From contig DXDM01000016.1 of the NCBI GenBank assembly GCA_019115485.1, positions 45,921-109,920 of the forward strand: a stretch of DNA of 64,000 nt, written 5' to 3'. Positions 15,538 through 25,370 of this stretch are shown here, one piece after another. The stretch is from Candidatus Barnesiella excrementavium (GTDB lineage: Bacteria; Bacteroidota; Bacteroidia; Bacteroidales; Barnesiellaceae). Below the pieces are notes generated by a model. The model was not told where the DNA came from and did not search any database. It saw nothing but the letters and a program-made list of their open reading frames with translations. Each line of letters opens with the position of its first letter. Position 1 is the first letter of the stretch. A program made the translations under genes and the position numbers.

Positions 15538-16557
15538 TTACCGAATGAGGAACGAGAACTGGTCGATATTCTTCAAAGCCACACCCGTGCCCTTGGCCAC
15601 AGCGTGCAAGGGGTCGTCGGCAATGTGGAAGGGGATACCTATCTTGTCGGTGAGCCGCTTGTCCAAGCCTCTCAACAGAGCACCGCCACCGGCCAGCCAG
15701 ATACCGTTGCGCACGATGTCGGCATAGAGTTCGGGGGGGGTGTGTTCGAGCGCGTTGAGCACGGCAGCCTCGATTTTCGAAATCGATTTCTCAATACAGT
15801 GGGCAATCTCCTGATACGAGATGGGTACCTCCATGGGCAGGGCCGTCATGCGGTTGGGGCCGTGCACCACATAATCTTCGGGCGGATTGTCGAGCTCGGT
15901 CAGGGCCGAACCTACGTTAATCTTGATCAGCTCGGCCGTACGCTCGCCCACCTTCACGTTGTGCTGGCGGCCCATATACTCCTGAATGTCGTTCGTCAGG
16001 TCGTCGCCGGCCACCCGTATCGAGTTGTTCGAGACGATACCTCCCAGCGAAATCACGGCGATTTCGGTTGTACCGCCACCTATGTCTACAATCATGTTAC
16101 CCTCGGGGGCCTGCACATCGAGACCGATACCGATAGCCGCAGCCATCGGTTCGTAAATCATATATACATCGCGACCTCCGGCGTGTTCCGACGAGTCGCG
16201 CACGGCACGAATCTCGACCTCGGTACTGCCCGAAGGGATACCGATAACCATACGCAGCGAGGGCGAGAACCAGTGGCTCTTCGAGCTGACCATCTTGACC
16301 ATGCCCCGAATCATCTGCTCGGCGGCATAGAAGTCGGCAATCACGCCGTCGCGCAACGGCCGTATCGTGCGAATGTTCTCGTGTGTCTTACCATGCATCA
16401 AACGTGCTTTTTCGCCGACAGCCAGCAGCTTGTCGGTACGTTTGTCCAGCGCAACCACCGACGGTTCGTCGACCACGATTTTATCGTTGTGGATAATCAC
16501 CGTGTTGGCCGTACCCAAGTCGATGGCTATTTCCTGCGTGAAAGAAAACAATCCCAT
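15538..16557 (-). CDS. mreB: Cell-shape actin homologue MreB
   Basis: 339 residues with the actin-fold phosphate loops (FTQEIAIDLGTANTVI; MIVDIGGGTTEIAVISLGGI) and adenosine motif (GIWLAGGGALLRGLDKRL). The N-terminal amphipathic MGLFSF segment suits membrane contact. It forms the filament scaffold guiding lateral wall synthesis. It starts 28 bases after purH and is probably transcribed from the purH promoter. Confidence 0.97.
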   Translation of the reverse strand: MGLFSFTQEIAIDLGTANTVIIHNDKIVVDEPSVVALDKRTDKLLAVGEKARLMHGKTHENIRTIRPLRDGVIADFYAAEQMIRGMVKMVSSKSHWFSPSLRMVIGIPSGSTEVEIRAVRDSSEHAGGRDVYMIYEPMAAAIGIGLDVQAPEGNMIVDIGGGTTEIAVISLGGIVSNNSIRVAGDDLTNDIQEYMGRQHNVKVGERTAELIKINVGSALTELDNPPEDYVVHGPNRMTALPMEVPISYQEIAHCIEKSISKIEAAVLNALEHTPPELYADIVRNGIWLAGGGALLRGLDKRLTDKIGIPFHIADDPLHAVAKGTGVALKNIDQFSFLIR

Positions 16558-16585
16558 AAGACTTATTTGATTAAAAGTTTCTTGA

Positions 16586-18109
16586 TTAGTGTTTGAAGTG
16601 CCGTATGCCGGTCATCACCATGGCCATGCCGTTTTTGTTGCAGTACTCAATCGAGTCGTTGTCGCGAATCGAGCCGCCCGGTTGTATCACAGCATTTACC
16701 CCAGCCTCGTGGGCTATCTCCACACAGTCGGAGAAGGGGAAGAAGGCATCGGAAGCCATAACGGCACCCTGCAAATCGAAGTGGAACGAACGGGCCTTCT
16801 CGATGGCCTGACGCAAAGCGTCGACACGCGAGGTCTGGCCGATACCGCTGGCACAGAGCTGACGGTTCTTGGCCAGTACGATGGCATTCGATTTGCTATG
16901 TTTTACAATCTTGTTGGCAAACAACAGGTCGTCGACCTCGGCAGGGGTTACGGCCTTTTCGGTCACCTGACGCAACTCCTCGGGTTTCTCGCGATAGAGG
17001 TCGCGGTCTTGTACCAGCACGCCGTTGAGCAGCGAGCGGAACTGACGGGCAGGAGCCTGGAAGGGTTTCTGCACGAGCACGATGCGGTTTTTCTTCTGTT
17101 CCAGTATGGCGAGGGCCTCGGGGTCATAAGCCGGGGCGATACATACCTCGAAGAAGATTTTGTGCATCTCCTCGGCCGTAGCCTTGTCGACGGGACGGTT
17201 GGTGATGAGCACACCGCCGAAGGCCGATACGGGGTCGCCGGCCAGGGCATCTTTCCAGGCTTCGAGCAGGGTGTCGCGCGAGGCCAGGCCGCAGGCGTTG
17301 TTGTGTTTCAGAATGGCGAAGGTGGTCTCGTCAAATTCCGAAATCAGCGACACGGCGGCATCGATGTCGAGCAGGTTGTTGTAAGAAATCTCCTTGCCGT
17401 GGAGTTGCTCGAACATCTCGTCGAAGTTGCCATAGAACACGCCCTTCTGATGGGGGTTCTCGCCGTAGCGCAGCACCTTGGCGTGGTTGCCGGCATAGCG
17501 GAAGGCCGAGCCTTCGCCGCCATCGAAGTAGTTGAAGATGGCGCTGTCGTATCCCGACGATACGGCGAATGCCTCCTTGGCAAACCAGCGGCGGTCTTCA
17601 AGCGAGGTGTTGGCCCCCTTCTCTTTCAAGAGCGAAAGCAGCGGAGCGTATTGGGCTTTCGAGGCCACGATGACCACGTCCTTGTAGTTTTTGGCAGCGG
17701 CCCGTATGAGCGAGATACCGCCTATGTCGATTTTCTCGATGATGGCGCTTTCGTCGGCACCCGAAGCTACCGTCTCTTCAAACGGATAGAGGTCGACGAT
17801 GACCAGATCGATCGAAGGAATTTCATATTGAGCGATTTGCTGTTGGTCGGTTTCATTCTCCCTGCGGTTGAGGATTCCGCCAAATACCTTGGGGTGAAGG
17901 GTCTTTACCCGACCGCCCAGAATGGAGGGATAGCCGGTCAAATCCTCTACGGCACCGCAGGAGATTCCCAGCGACTCGATAAACGATTGCGTACCGCCGG
18001 TCGAGATAAATTCTACCCCTTCGGCATGTAAAAGTTTCAAAATTTCGTCTAAGCCATCTTTGTGAAAAACCGAGACAAGAGCTGTTTTAATTTTCTTATT
18101 TTCAAGCAT
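16586..18109 (-). CDS. purH: Bifunctional AICAR transformylase / IMP cyclohydrolase
   Basis: 507 residues from the ATG at 18109 (MLENKKIKTALVSVFHK), the usual family length; an upstream ATG at 18139 adds ten residues that run into the promoter. Residues 1-190 form the MGS-like cyclohydrolase (EGVEFISTGGTQSFIESLG, GRVKTLHPKVFGGIL). The remainder is the formyltransferase with KHNNACGLA (catalytic Lys-His) and SDAFFPFSDCVE. It catalyses the last two steps of IMP synthesis. First gene of the purH-mre-mrdA-rodA cluster. Confidence 0.97.
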   Translation of the reverse strand: MLENKKIKTALVSVFHKDGLDEILKLLHAEGVEFISTGGTQSFIESLGISCGAVEDLTGYPSILGGRVKTLHPKVFGGILNRRENETDQQQIAQYEIPSIDLVIVDLYPFEETVASGADESAIIEKIDIGGISLIRAAAKNYKDVVIVASKAQYAPLLSLLKEKGANTSLEDRRWFAKEAFAVSSGYDSAIFNYFDGGEGSAFRYAGNHAKVLRYGENPHQKGVFYGNFDEMFEQLHGKEISYNNLLDIDAAVSLISEFDETTFAILKHNNACGLASRDTLLEAWKDALAGDPVSAFGGVLITNRPVDKATAEEMHKIFFEVCIAPAYDPEALAILEQKKNRIVLVQKPFQAPARQFRSLLNGVLVQDRDLYREKPEELRQVTEKAVTPAEVDDLLFANKIVKHSKSNAIVLAKNRQLCASGIGQTSRVDALRQAIEKARSFHFDLQGAVMASDAFFPFSDCVEIAHEAGVNAVIQPGGSIRDNDSIEYCNKNGMAMVMTGIRHFKH

Positions 18110-18136
18110 AAAGCATTGCACTATATAAATTTGCCA

Positions 18137-18152
18137 CAAAAATACAAAAATA
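18137..18152 (-). promoter_or_regulatory. Putative purH/mre operon promoter (-7 boxes)
   Basis: Reading the minus strand, TATTTTTG (18144-18137) and an overlapping TATATTTTTG (18154-18145 region) fit the Bacteroidetes -7 pattern TAnnTTTG, 28-40 bases before the purH ATG. Confidence 0.5.
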
Positions 18153-18323
18153 TATAGGTTTTGCCTTGCATAATGGCCGAAAGTTTTTCACCGAAGGTTA
18201 AATCTTTTCTGCCGGGCTCATTTTAACAGAGTTACCCCTCGCCCGGGACGAACAAAAAGAGTTTCGCATTCGTTATCCTTTCTCAAAAAGCAAATCTCTC
18301 GAACCCAAGAAAAGAGAACGATT

Positions 18324-21300
18324 ATGAAAAAACTATGTCTATTCTTGACGCTGCTGGCCGCGGCGGTTACCACCGTCGGGGCTCAGGAGCGCACCATCAC
18401 CGGCCAGGTAACCTTCGCCGATGACAACGAGCCCATTATCGGGGCCACCATACTGGTGCCGGGTACCCAAATCGGTACCAGCACCGACCTCGACGGGAAC
18501 TTCACCCTACGGGTACCCCCCTCGGCTCGCGAGGTGACAGTCTCCTACATCGGCATGGCGACCCGCCAGGTGCCCATCACCGACCGCATGAACATCGTGC
18601 TCGAAAATACCGACCACAAAATCGACGAGGTGGTGGTTACCGCCCTGGGCATGAAGCGCGACCGCAAGGGATTGGGCTATGCCGCCCAGGACTTGAAGGG
18701 GAGCGACCTGAACAAGGCGGGTACCACCGGGCTCTCCGATGCCTTGCAGGGCAAGCTGTCGGGCGTGGAGATTGTCCCGTCGAGCGGTATGCCGGGTGCC
18801 TCGTCGCAGATTGTCATTCGCGGCGCCCGCTCGTTCACCGGCAACAACACACCGCTCTATGTGGTCGACGGCATGCCCATTCAGTCGACACCCGACTTCT
18901 CGACCGGACAGAGCGTGAGCGGTACCGACATTGCCGACCGCTCCATCGACATCGACCCCAATGACATCGAGAGCATCAACGTGTTGAAGGGGCAGGCGGC
19001 GGCCGCCCTCTACGGCATCAGGGCCTCGAACGGCGTGGTGGTCATCACCACCAAAAGCGGACGGGGACTCTCGATCGGGCGCCCGCACGTCACCTTCACC
19101 ACCAACCTCAGCGCCGAGACGGTGTCGCGCCGCCCGCAGGTGCAAAAGCAGTGGGCTCAGGGCTATTACAGCGATTCGCAGCAGGGGTTGCGCTTCGACC
19201 CCACCTCGTCGATGAGCTGGGGGCCCCGCATCGGCGACCTGCCCGACGACCCTACCTATGGCGGCAACGTGGCCACGGCGCTCAACAACTACGACCCCTC
19301 GGGTACCCGGGGGCTCTACTATGTGCCCCAACTGGCGCAGGCCGGTGAGAATCCCTGGGTAGCCCCGGGCGTGTATGACAACATCGGCGACTTCTTCCGC
19401 ACGGGTGTCACCTTCAACACCTCGCTCAACGTCAGCCAACGGTTCGAGAAGGGTAACTACTCGTTTGGCATCGGCACCGCCCAGCAGGACGGCGTGATTC
19501 CCTCGACCGGCCTCACCCGCTACTCGGTGCGGGGCATGGCCGAGGTGAACCTCTCGGAACAGTGGAAGACCGGCTTCTCGGCCAACTTCGTGCGCAACAA
19601 CATCGACAAGGCACCCACGGCCAACAGCGGCGTGCTCGGTGCCGTCTACGGTGCACCGCCCAGCTACAACCTCAAAGGCATTCCCTATGCCCTGCCCGAG
19701 GACCCCTACACGCAAATCAGCTACCGCTCGCTCACCTTCAACAACCCCTACTGGGCGACCCGGCACAACTCATTCAACGAGAACACGCACCGATTCTTCG
19801 GCAACACCTTTGTCGAGTTCACCCCAAAAATCAATTGGAGCAGCGACAAAAAGTTGTCGGCCCGCTGGCAAATCGGTGTCGACGCCTACACCTCGCGGTA
19901 TAAAAACATCTACGAATACGGCACGCAGGGACAGACCGGCAGCATCGAGTCTAACGGCGTGACCAACGTCATCTTCAACTCGCTCTTCACCGTCAACTAC
20001 GAGATGAACATCGGCGACGACTGGCACCTCACGGCCATGGCGGGTAACGAAATCAACCAGGAGAACAAAGCCTTTTACGAGGACTACGGACAGGGGTTCA
20101 ACTTCGGCGGCAACCCCACGATACAGAACACGGCCATACAGACCTCGACCACCACGGTCGACCGGGCCCGCACGGTGGGATTCTTCGGCAACGCCACCCT
20201 CTCGTGGCGCAACCAGGCCTACCTCAACGTCACCGGCCGGGAAGATGTGGTGTCGACCATGCCCCGCGGCAACCGGGCCTTCTTCTACCCCTCGGTATCG
20301 GTGGCCTATGTGCTCACCGAGCTGGAACCCCTGCGGGGAAACCCTATTCTCACCTTTGCCAAGGTGAGGGGCTCCTTTGCCCAGGTGGGACAGGCCGGAC
20401 GCTACTACAACAACTACTACGTGCGTCCCAACTACTCCGGCGGTTTCTGGACCAACCCGCCGGTAGTCTACCCGCTCAACGGCATCACCGCCTACGTGCC
20501 CTATGCCGAACTGTATGACCCCGACCTCACGCCACAGAACACCAACTCGTTCGAGGTGGGCTTCGACGTCAGGCTGTTCCACAACCGACTCTCGGCCGAC
20601 TACACCTTCTCGCGGCAGAACATCAAAAACCAGATATTTCCCGTACCGCTGGCCGGCTCGACCGGGGCAACCCAATACCTCACCAACGGCGGTAAGATTC
20701 ATACCGACGCCCACGAGATAAACCTGAACGGGCAACTCTACTCCTCGCCCGACATCACCTGGGACCTGGGGGTCAACTTCACCGTCATACGCAACCGGGT
20801 CGACGAGTTGGCTCCGGGGGTGACCAACATCTTCCTCGGCGGATTTGTCACCCCGCAGGTACGAGCAAGTGTGGGCGACTACTATCCGGTCATCTACGGC
20901 ACGGCGTTCAAGCGCGACGACCAGGGGCGCATTCTGGTCGACGAGGACCCCAACAGCGCCACCTACGGCATGCCCATGGCATCGGGCAACCCGCAGGTAA
21001 TCGGCCAATGTTCCCCCGACTTCACCATGGGACTCAACACCTCGTTCCGCTACCGGCGGCTCTCGGTATCGTCCACCTTCTCGTGGCGGTACGGCGGCGA
21101 CATCTACTCGGGCACCAACGGGTTGATGGACCTCTACGGCGTCAGCAAAAAGACCGAGGACCGCACCACCCCCTTCGTCTACCCCGGCTATAAGTCCGAT
21201 GGTACCCCCAACGACATCGTACGGGGCGGAGCCGACGACCCGGGCGCCTACGAGACGCTCTATGCCGACGTGCTGGGCAACATCGACGAGTCGTACATCT

Positions 21301-21533
21301 ACGACGCCTCGTTCTTCAAACTGCGCGACCTCACGGTCAAATACCAGTTCCCCCGCATCGGCATATTCGACATCTCGCTCTTCGCCTTTGCCCGCAACGT
21401 GCTGCTGTGGGCCAAGATGCCCAACCTCGACCCCGAGTCGTCGCAGGGCAACAACAACATGAGCGGTACCTTCGAGCGATTCTCCCTGCCCCAGACGTCG
21501 AGCTACGGAGGGGGCCTCACCGTAACCTTCTAA
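18324..21533 (+). CDS. SusC/RagA-family TonB-dependent transporter
   Basis: 1069 residues: Sec signal peptide (cleavage at VGA-QE); carboxypeptidase-like regulatory domain (residues 23-95, TITGQVTFADDNEPIIGATI); a TonB-box-like DEVVVTALGM; plug domain (LSDALQGKLSGVEIV ... LYVVDGMPI ... INVLKGQAAAALYG) and a C-terminal beta barrel ending in a terminal Phe. It imports oligomers through the outer membrane using TonB energy. The SusD partner begins 14 bases downstream. No glycosidase, sigma or anti-sigma gene is adjacent, so the substrate cannot be read from context. Confidence 0.95.
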   Translation: MKKLCLFLTLLAAAVTTVGAQERTITGQVTFADDNEPIIGATILVPGTQIGTSTDLDGNFTLRVPPSAREVTVSYIGMATRQVPITDRMNIVLENTDHKIDEVVVTALGMKRDRKGLGYAAQDLKGSDLNKAGTTGLSDALQGKLSGVEIVPSSGMPGASSQIVIRGARSFTGNNTPLYVVDGMPIQSTPDFSTGQSVSGTDIADRSIDIDPNDIESINVLKGQAAAALYGIRASNGVVVITTKSGRGLSIGRPHVTFTTNLSAETVSRRPQVQKQWAQGYYSDSQQGLRFDPTSSMSWGPRIGDLPDDPTYGGNVATALNNYDPSGTRGLYYVPQLAQAGENPWVAPGVYDNIGDFFRTGVTFNTSLNVSQRFEKGNYSFGIGTAQQDGVIPSTGLTRYSVRGMAEVNLSEQWKTGFSANFVRNNIDKAPTANSGVLGAVYGAPPSYNLKGIPYALPEDPYTQISYRSLTFNNPYWATRHNSFNENTHRFFGNTFVEFTPKINWSSDKKLSARWQIGVDAYTSRYKNIYEYGTQGQTGSIESNGVTNVIFNSLFTVNYEMNIGDDWHLTAMAGNEINQENKAFYEDYGQGFNFGGNPTIQNTAIQTSTTTVDRARTVGFFGNATLSWRNQAYLNVTGREDVVSTMPRGNRAFFYPSVSVAYVLTELEPLRGNPILTFAKVRGSFAQVGQAGRYYNNYYVRPNYSGGFWTNPPVVYPLNGITAYVPYAELYDPDLTPQNTNSFEVGFDVRLFHNRLSADYTFSRQNIKNQIFPVPLAGSTGATQYLTNGGKIHTDAHEINLNGQLYSSPDITWDLGVNFTVIRNRVDELAPGVTNIFLGGFVTPQVRASVGDYYPVIYGTAFKRDDQGRILVDEDPNSATYGMPMASGNPQVIGQCSPDFTMGLNTSFRYRRLSVSSTFSWRYGGDIYSGTNGLMDLYGVSKKTEDRTTPFVYPGYKSDGTPNDIVRGGADDPGAYETLYADVLGNIDESYIYDASFFKLRDLTVKYQFPRIGIFDISLFAFARNVLLWAKMPNLDPESSQGNNNMSGTFERFSLPQTSSYGGGLTVTF

Positions 21534-21547
21534 CCTTCAAACATCTC

Positions 21548-22996
21548 ATGAATATGAAAAAGTGGATATATATCTTCTGCGCGGCCGGGTTGCTCACCGC
21601 CTGTACCGACGATGTGATGGATCGCCTCAACCGCAACGAGAACGACCCCGAAGAGGTACCGTCGCGCTACCTCTTCACCGATGCCGAGACCTCCTCGGCC
21701 GTCAACCTCGTGTCGGGCGACTTTGCCTTCTACACGGCGGTCTACATGGAACAGCAGGCGGGCATCTTCAACCAGATGTACAACGCCGAGATGCGACTCG
21801 CCGAGGTCTACTCGGCGGCCACCTTCAACAACGCCTGGGGCAGCACCTACCGCAACCTGCGTACCCTGAAAATCATACGCGAACGCTGCGCTCCCGGCGG
21901 AGTCGAGGCGGGCTCCAACCACCTGCTGGGCATGGCTCAGGTGCTCACGGCACTCAACCTGGCTACCCTCACCGACCTCATGGGCGACATTCCTTGGAGC
22001 GAAGCGCTGCAACCGGGGGTCGTCTACCAACCGAAGCTCGACAGTCAGGAGTCGATTTACCAGGACATATTCTCCCTGCTCGACGATGCCATCGCCAACT
22101 TGAAGAGCGACGACCTGGCCACCCTTACTCCCGTCGGCCGGCAGGACCTCATCTACGGCCAGCACGATGCCGACCGGCAGGCCGAGTTGTGGATTAAGGC
22201 GGCCTACGGTCTGAAAGCTCGCTACACCCTGCGGCTCTCCTACCGGGAACCTCGCTACGACCAGGTCATCGACTATGCCGACAGTGCCTTTGTCGATGCC
22301 GGGGAACAGCTGGCCTACCCCTACGACGGCAGCACCTCGGTCAACCCCTTCTACGCCTTCTACCTGAACCGCCGCTATTTCGGGGCCAGCGAGAGCCTGC
22401 ACCAGAAACTCGTCGAGCGCAACGACCCGCGCGAAACGCTCTTCTTCAAAGCCTATCCCGGTACCGGCAAACTGGTGTTCGCCCCCAACGGCTCGCCCGA
22501 ACAACGGCAGGGCTACTACGGCATCTCGGGTTTGCTCTCGCCCACACGCCCCACGCTGCTGCTCAGCTACCACGAGTTGCAGTTTGTCAAGGCCGAGGCG
22601 CAGACCCGGCTGGGTCTCACCGGCGATGCCATCGGCTCGCTCTATAATGCCGTGGTTGCGGCCTTTGCCCAGGTGGGGCTCTCGGCCAGTGAGGCCAACG
22701 ACTATTTCCAGAACGTCGTCTTGCCCCGCTTCGAAGCCGACCCCATCGGCGAAATCATCAACCAGAAATACCTGGCCTGTTACGAGGGCGAGGTGTTGGA
22801 AACCTACCACGACTACCGGCGCCTGCAAGCCCTGGGCGAGGCCGACGCGCTGTCGCTCGACAACCCCCTGCCCTTCCCCCTGCGTCTGCCCTACGGCAAC
22901 AGCGATGTGGTGAGCAATGAACATGTGGCCCAGGCCTACGGCAACGGCGACTATGTCACCACCGAGCCGGTGTGGTGGGCCGGTGGAAACCGATAG
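21548..22996 (+). CDS. SusD/RagB-family nutrient-binding outer-membrane lipoprotein
   Basis: 482 residues from the ATG at 21548 (a second ATG at 21554 gives MKKWIYIF and is equally likely). Signal sequence with lipobox LLTAC; mostly helical TPR-like protein with MAQVLTALNLATLTDLMGDIPWSEALQ and YHELQFVKAEAQTRLG motifs typical of the SusD-like_2 branch. It acts as the lid over the SusC barrel. The longer open frame reaching back to 21407 lies inside susC and is not used. A flavodoxin gene follows after 30 bases. Confidence 0.93.
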   Translation: MNMKKWIYIFCAAGLLTACTDDVMDRLNRNENDPEEVPSRYLFTDAETSSAVNLVSGDFAFYTAVYMEQQAGIFNQMYNAEMRLAEVYSAATFNNAWGSTYRNLRTLKIIRERCAPGGVEAGSNHLLGMAQVLTALNLATLTDLMGDIPWSEALQPGVVYQPKLDSQESIYQDIFSLLDDAIANLKSDDLATLTPVGRQDLIYGQHDADRQAELWIKAAYGLKARYTLRLSYREPRYDQVIDYADSAFVDAGEQLAYPYDGSTSVNPFYAFYLNRRYFGASESLHQKLVERNDPRETLFFKAYPGTGKLVFAPNGSPEQRQGYYGISGLLSPTRPTLLLSYHELQFVKAEAQTRLGLTGDAIGSLYNAVVAAFAQVGLSASEANDYFQNVVLPRFEADPIGEIINQKYLACYEGEVLETYHDYRRLQALGEADALSLDNPLPFPLRLPYGNSDVVSNEHVAQAYGNGDYVTTEPVWWAGGNR

Positions 22997-23026
22997 AACG
23001 ACCGTTGTTTTTAATTACCTGACAAT

Positions 23027-23551
23027 ATGAAGATTGGAATTTTCTATGGCTCCACGACCGGCATCACCGAGAGTGTGGCCTACCGGCTGGCCGACCTGAT
23101 GCACATTGACCACAAGCACCTGCACGACGTGGCCCGAAGCGAGCCCTCCGAAGTGGGCGACTACGACCTGCTTCTGCTGGGTTCCTCGACCTGGGGTAAC
23201 GGCGACTTGCAGGACGACTGGTACGACTTTCTTACCGGCATCGAGGTGCTCGACCTGCACGACAAACGCATCGCCCTCTTCGGGTGCGGCGATCAGTCGA
23301 TGTGCGACACCTTCTGCAACGCCGTGGGTACCCTGTACCGACGGTTACAGAAAACCGGTGCCCGCTTCTGCGGAGCATTCGAGGCGGGCGACTACACCTT
23401 CGAACACTCGACCGCCCGGGTCGATGGCCATCTCGTAGGCCTGCTCATCGACGAGGTGAACGAACCCGAGAAAACCGGGCATCGATTGAACTATTGGGTA
23501 AAACTCCTTCAAAAGGAGCTGAAAGGCGCACGTGCCGAGGCTACCCTCTAA
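23027..23551 (+). CDS. fldA: Flavodoxin
   Basis: 174 residues with the FMN phosphate-binding loop GIFYGSTTGITESVAYRLADL at the N-terminus, the 60s loop LLGSSTWGNGDLQDDW and the 90s loop FGCGDQSMCDTFCNAVGTLY. This is the long-chain flavodoxin type. It is an electron carrier that replaces ferredoxin, often under iron shortage. It lies 30 bases after the SusD gene on the same strand with no terminator between them, so co-transcription is likely. Confidence 0.93.
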   Translation: MKIGIFYGSTTGITESVAYRLADLMHIDHKHLHDVARSEPSEVGDYDLLLLGSSTWGNGDLQDDWYDFLTGIEVLDLHDKRIALFGCGDQSMCDTFCNAVGTLYRRLQKTGARFCGAFEAGDYTFEHSTARVDGHLVGLLIDEVNEPEKTGHRLNYWVKLLQKELKGARAEATL

Positions 23552-23573
23552 CAAGCCCAATGCCTTAAAACGA

Positions 23574-23618
23574 ACACAGCCCGCTCCCGTCTCAACAATC
23601 GACGGGAGCGGGCTGTGT
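23574..23618. terminator. Strong hairpin between convergent flavodoxin and antiporter genes
   Basis: Perfect 18-bp stem, acacagcccgctcccgtc / gacgggagcgggctgtgt, with a 9-base loop. The minus-strand side is followed by a T-rich segment (TCGTTTTAAGG). It can stop transcription from both sides. Confidence 0.82.
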
Positions 23619-23694
23619 GGTATAATAGGTTTGCAACGACCGGCATTGCCACCGGACAACCAACAGACTGGCGCACCCCGATAGCCGACCGGGC

Positions 23695-25200
23695 TCAACG
23701 GTTCTTGCGCATGGTGTAGCGACTGATACCCAAACTCTCGTAGCTGCGACGCAACTCCTCGTCATTGTCCGAGATGACCAGCAGCCGGTCGCCCGGTTCG
23801 AGCTGGGTGTGCCCCTTGGGCACAAAATAGTGCGTATCCCGTTTGACCATCACCACCAGCGTGTTGTCGGGCAACGAGAGGTTCATCAGCTTGTTGCCGC
23901 CCGCCAGCGTCTCGGCGGTAAGTTCGATTTCGCTCATGGCCGACTTGATTTCGTCGGGCAGCGCCACGTTGAAAATCTCCTTCTCCTCACTCTTGCCAAT
24001 CAAGCCCAGCCAACGGGCCATGGCACTCACGGTGGTACCCTGCACCAGCAACGAGACGATGGTGACAAAGAATACCACGTTGAAAATCATGCGGGCATTG
24101 GGTATCTCGGCCGACATGAGCGGATAGGTGGCAAAGATGATGGGTACGGCTCCACGCAGCCCCACCCATGAAATGTAGACCCGGGCCCGGGTCGTGAACT
24201 TGCGGAAAGGAAGCAGGCTTACAAAGACCGAGAGGGGTCGCGACACCACAATCATGAAGAGGGCTACCAGCAGGCTCACCCCAGCCACGGCAGGCAGTTC
24301 CGAGGGGTTGACCAGCAGACCCAGCGTGAGGAACATCACAATCTGGAACAACCAGGTGAAACCGTCGAAAAAGGTGGTAAGACTGCGCTTGTGCACCAGC
24401 TTGCGGTTCCCCACCACCAGTCCGGCAATATACACGGCCAGATAGCCGTTGCCCTGCAACAGGTTGGTAAAGGCAAACACGAAGAAGACACAGGCCAGCA
24501 GCAGAACGGGATAGAGCGACTCGTTGGGCACATTGATGCGATTGATAATCCACACGATGGCATACCCCAGGGCAAACCCGGCCGCCGCTCCCACAACCAG
24601 CTGCAACACCAGCAACAGAATGGCGTCGCCCCAATCGACCGACCCGATTTCGAGAATCTGGATAAGCAGCAGCGTGAGCATGTAGGCCATGGGGTCGTTA
24701 CTGCCGCTCTCCAATTCGAGCGTGGGGCGCAACCGCTCTTTCAGCGAGATGCCCTTCGACCGCAGAATCGAAAAGACCGAAGCCGAGTCGGTCGACGACA
24801 TGACGGCCGCCAGCAGCATCGATTCGAGCAATCCCAACTGGAAATCACCGGGCAGGAAATCGGCCAGCGAATAGATAAAGAATCCGGTGATGACCGTCGT
24901 CATCAGCACCCCCAGCGTGGCCAGCGTCACACCGGGTGCGAGCACCGGTCTGATTTCCCGGTAGGAGGTATCCATACCACCCGAGAAAAGTATGATACAG
25001 AGGGCCACCGTACCGATAAACTGGGCCACCGGCGCACTGTCGAAGTGAATGCCGAAGCCGTCGGAACCGGCCAGCATACCCACCCCCAGGAACAGCAACA
25101 GGGCAGGAACCCCGAACCGGGCTCCCGTTTTACCTACAAGCACACTCAGAAACAGGAGAATCGCTCCTACCAACAATACATTTTCGGGACTGATAATCAT
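23695..25200 (-). CDS. CPA1-type K+/H+ (or Na+/H+) antiporter with TrkA-C domain
   Basis: 501 residues: twelve to thirteen membrane helices with the CPA1 motifs SSTDSASVFSILRS and ELESGSNDPMAY (paired Asn-Asp ion-binding residues), then a cytoplasmic RCK_C/TrkA-C domain (about 395-490, DNTLVVMVKRDTHYFVPKGHTQLEPGDRLLVI). This matches the NhaP2/CvrA group that exports K+ in exchange for protons to manage turgor and pH. Monocistronic. Confidence 0.9.
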   Translation of the reverse strand: MIISPENVLLVGAILLFLSVLVGKTGARFGVPALLLFLGVGMLAGSDGFGIHFDSAPVAQFIGTVALCIILFSGGMDTSYREIRPVLAPGVTLATLGVLMTTVITGFFIYSLADFLPGDFQLGLLESMLLAAVMSSTDSASVFSILRSKGISLKERLRPTLELESGSNDPMAYMLTLLLIQILEIGSVDWGDAILLLVLQLVVGAAAGFALGYAIVWIINRINVPNESLYPVLLLACVFFVFAFTNLLQGNGYLAVYIAGLVVGNRKLVHKRSLTTFFDGFTWLFQIVMFLTLGLLVNPSELPAVAGVSLLVALFMIVVSRPLSVFVSLLPFRKFTTRARVYISWVGLRGAVPIIFATYPLMSAEIPNARMIFNVVFFVTIVSLLVQGTTVSAMARWLGLIGKSEEKEIFNVALPDEIKSAMSEIELTAETLAGGNKLMNLSLPDNTLVVMVKRDTHYFVPKGHTQLEPGDRLLVISDNDEELRRSYESLGISRYTMRKNR

Positions 25201-25370
25201 AAAACTATCTGTTCAATCTATTAAAAAACCGGGGTAAAGATACACAAAAAGGACGAGACTGCCAATTCGCCAGCCGCCTCTCTTCCCGCCCGGGGCAACC
25301 GTTCTCTCCTCTTGAACAAAAGAGGGGGAGAAGTGTTTAATAGACAACGTATTTAATCGACGAAACAGGT

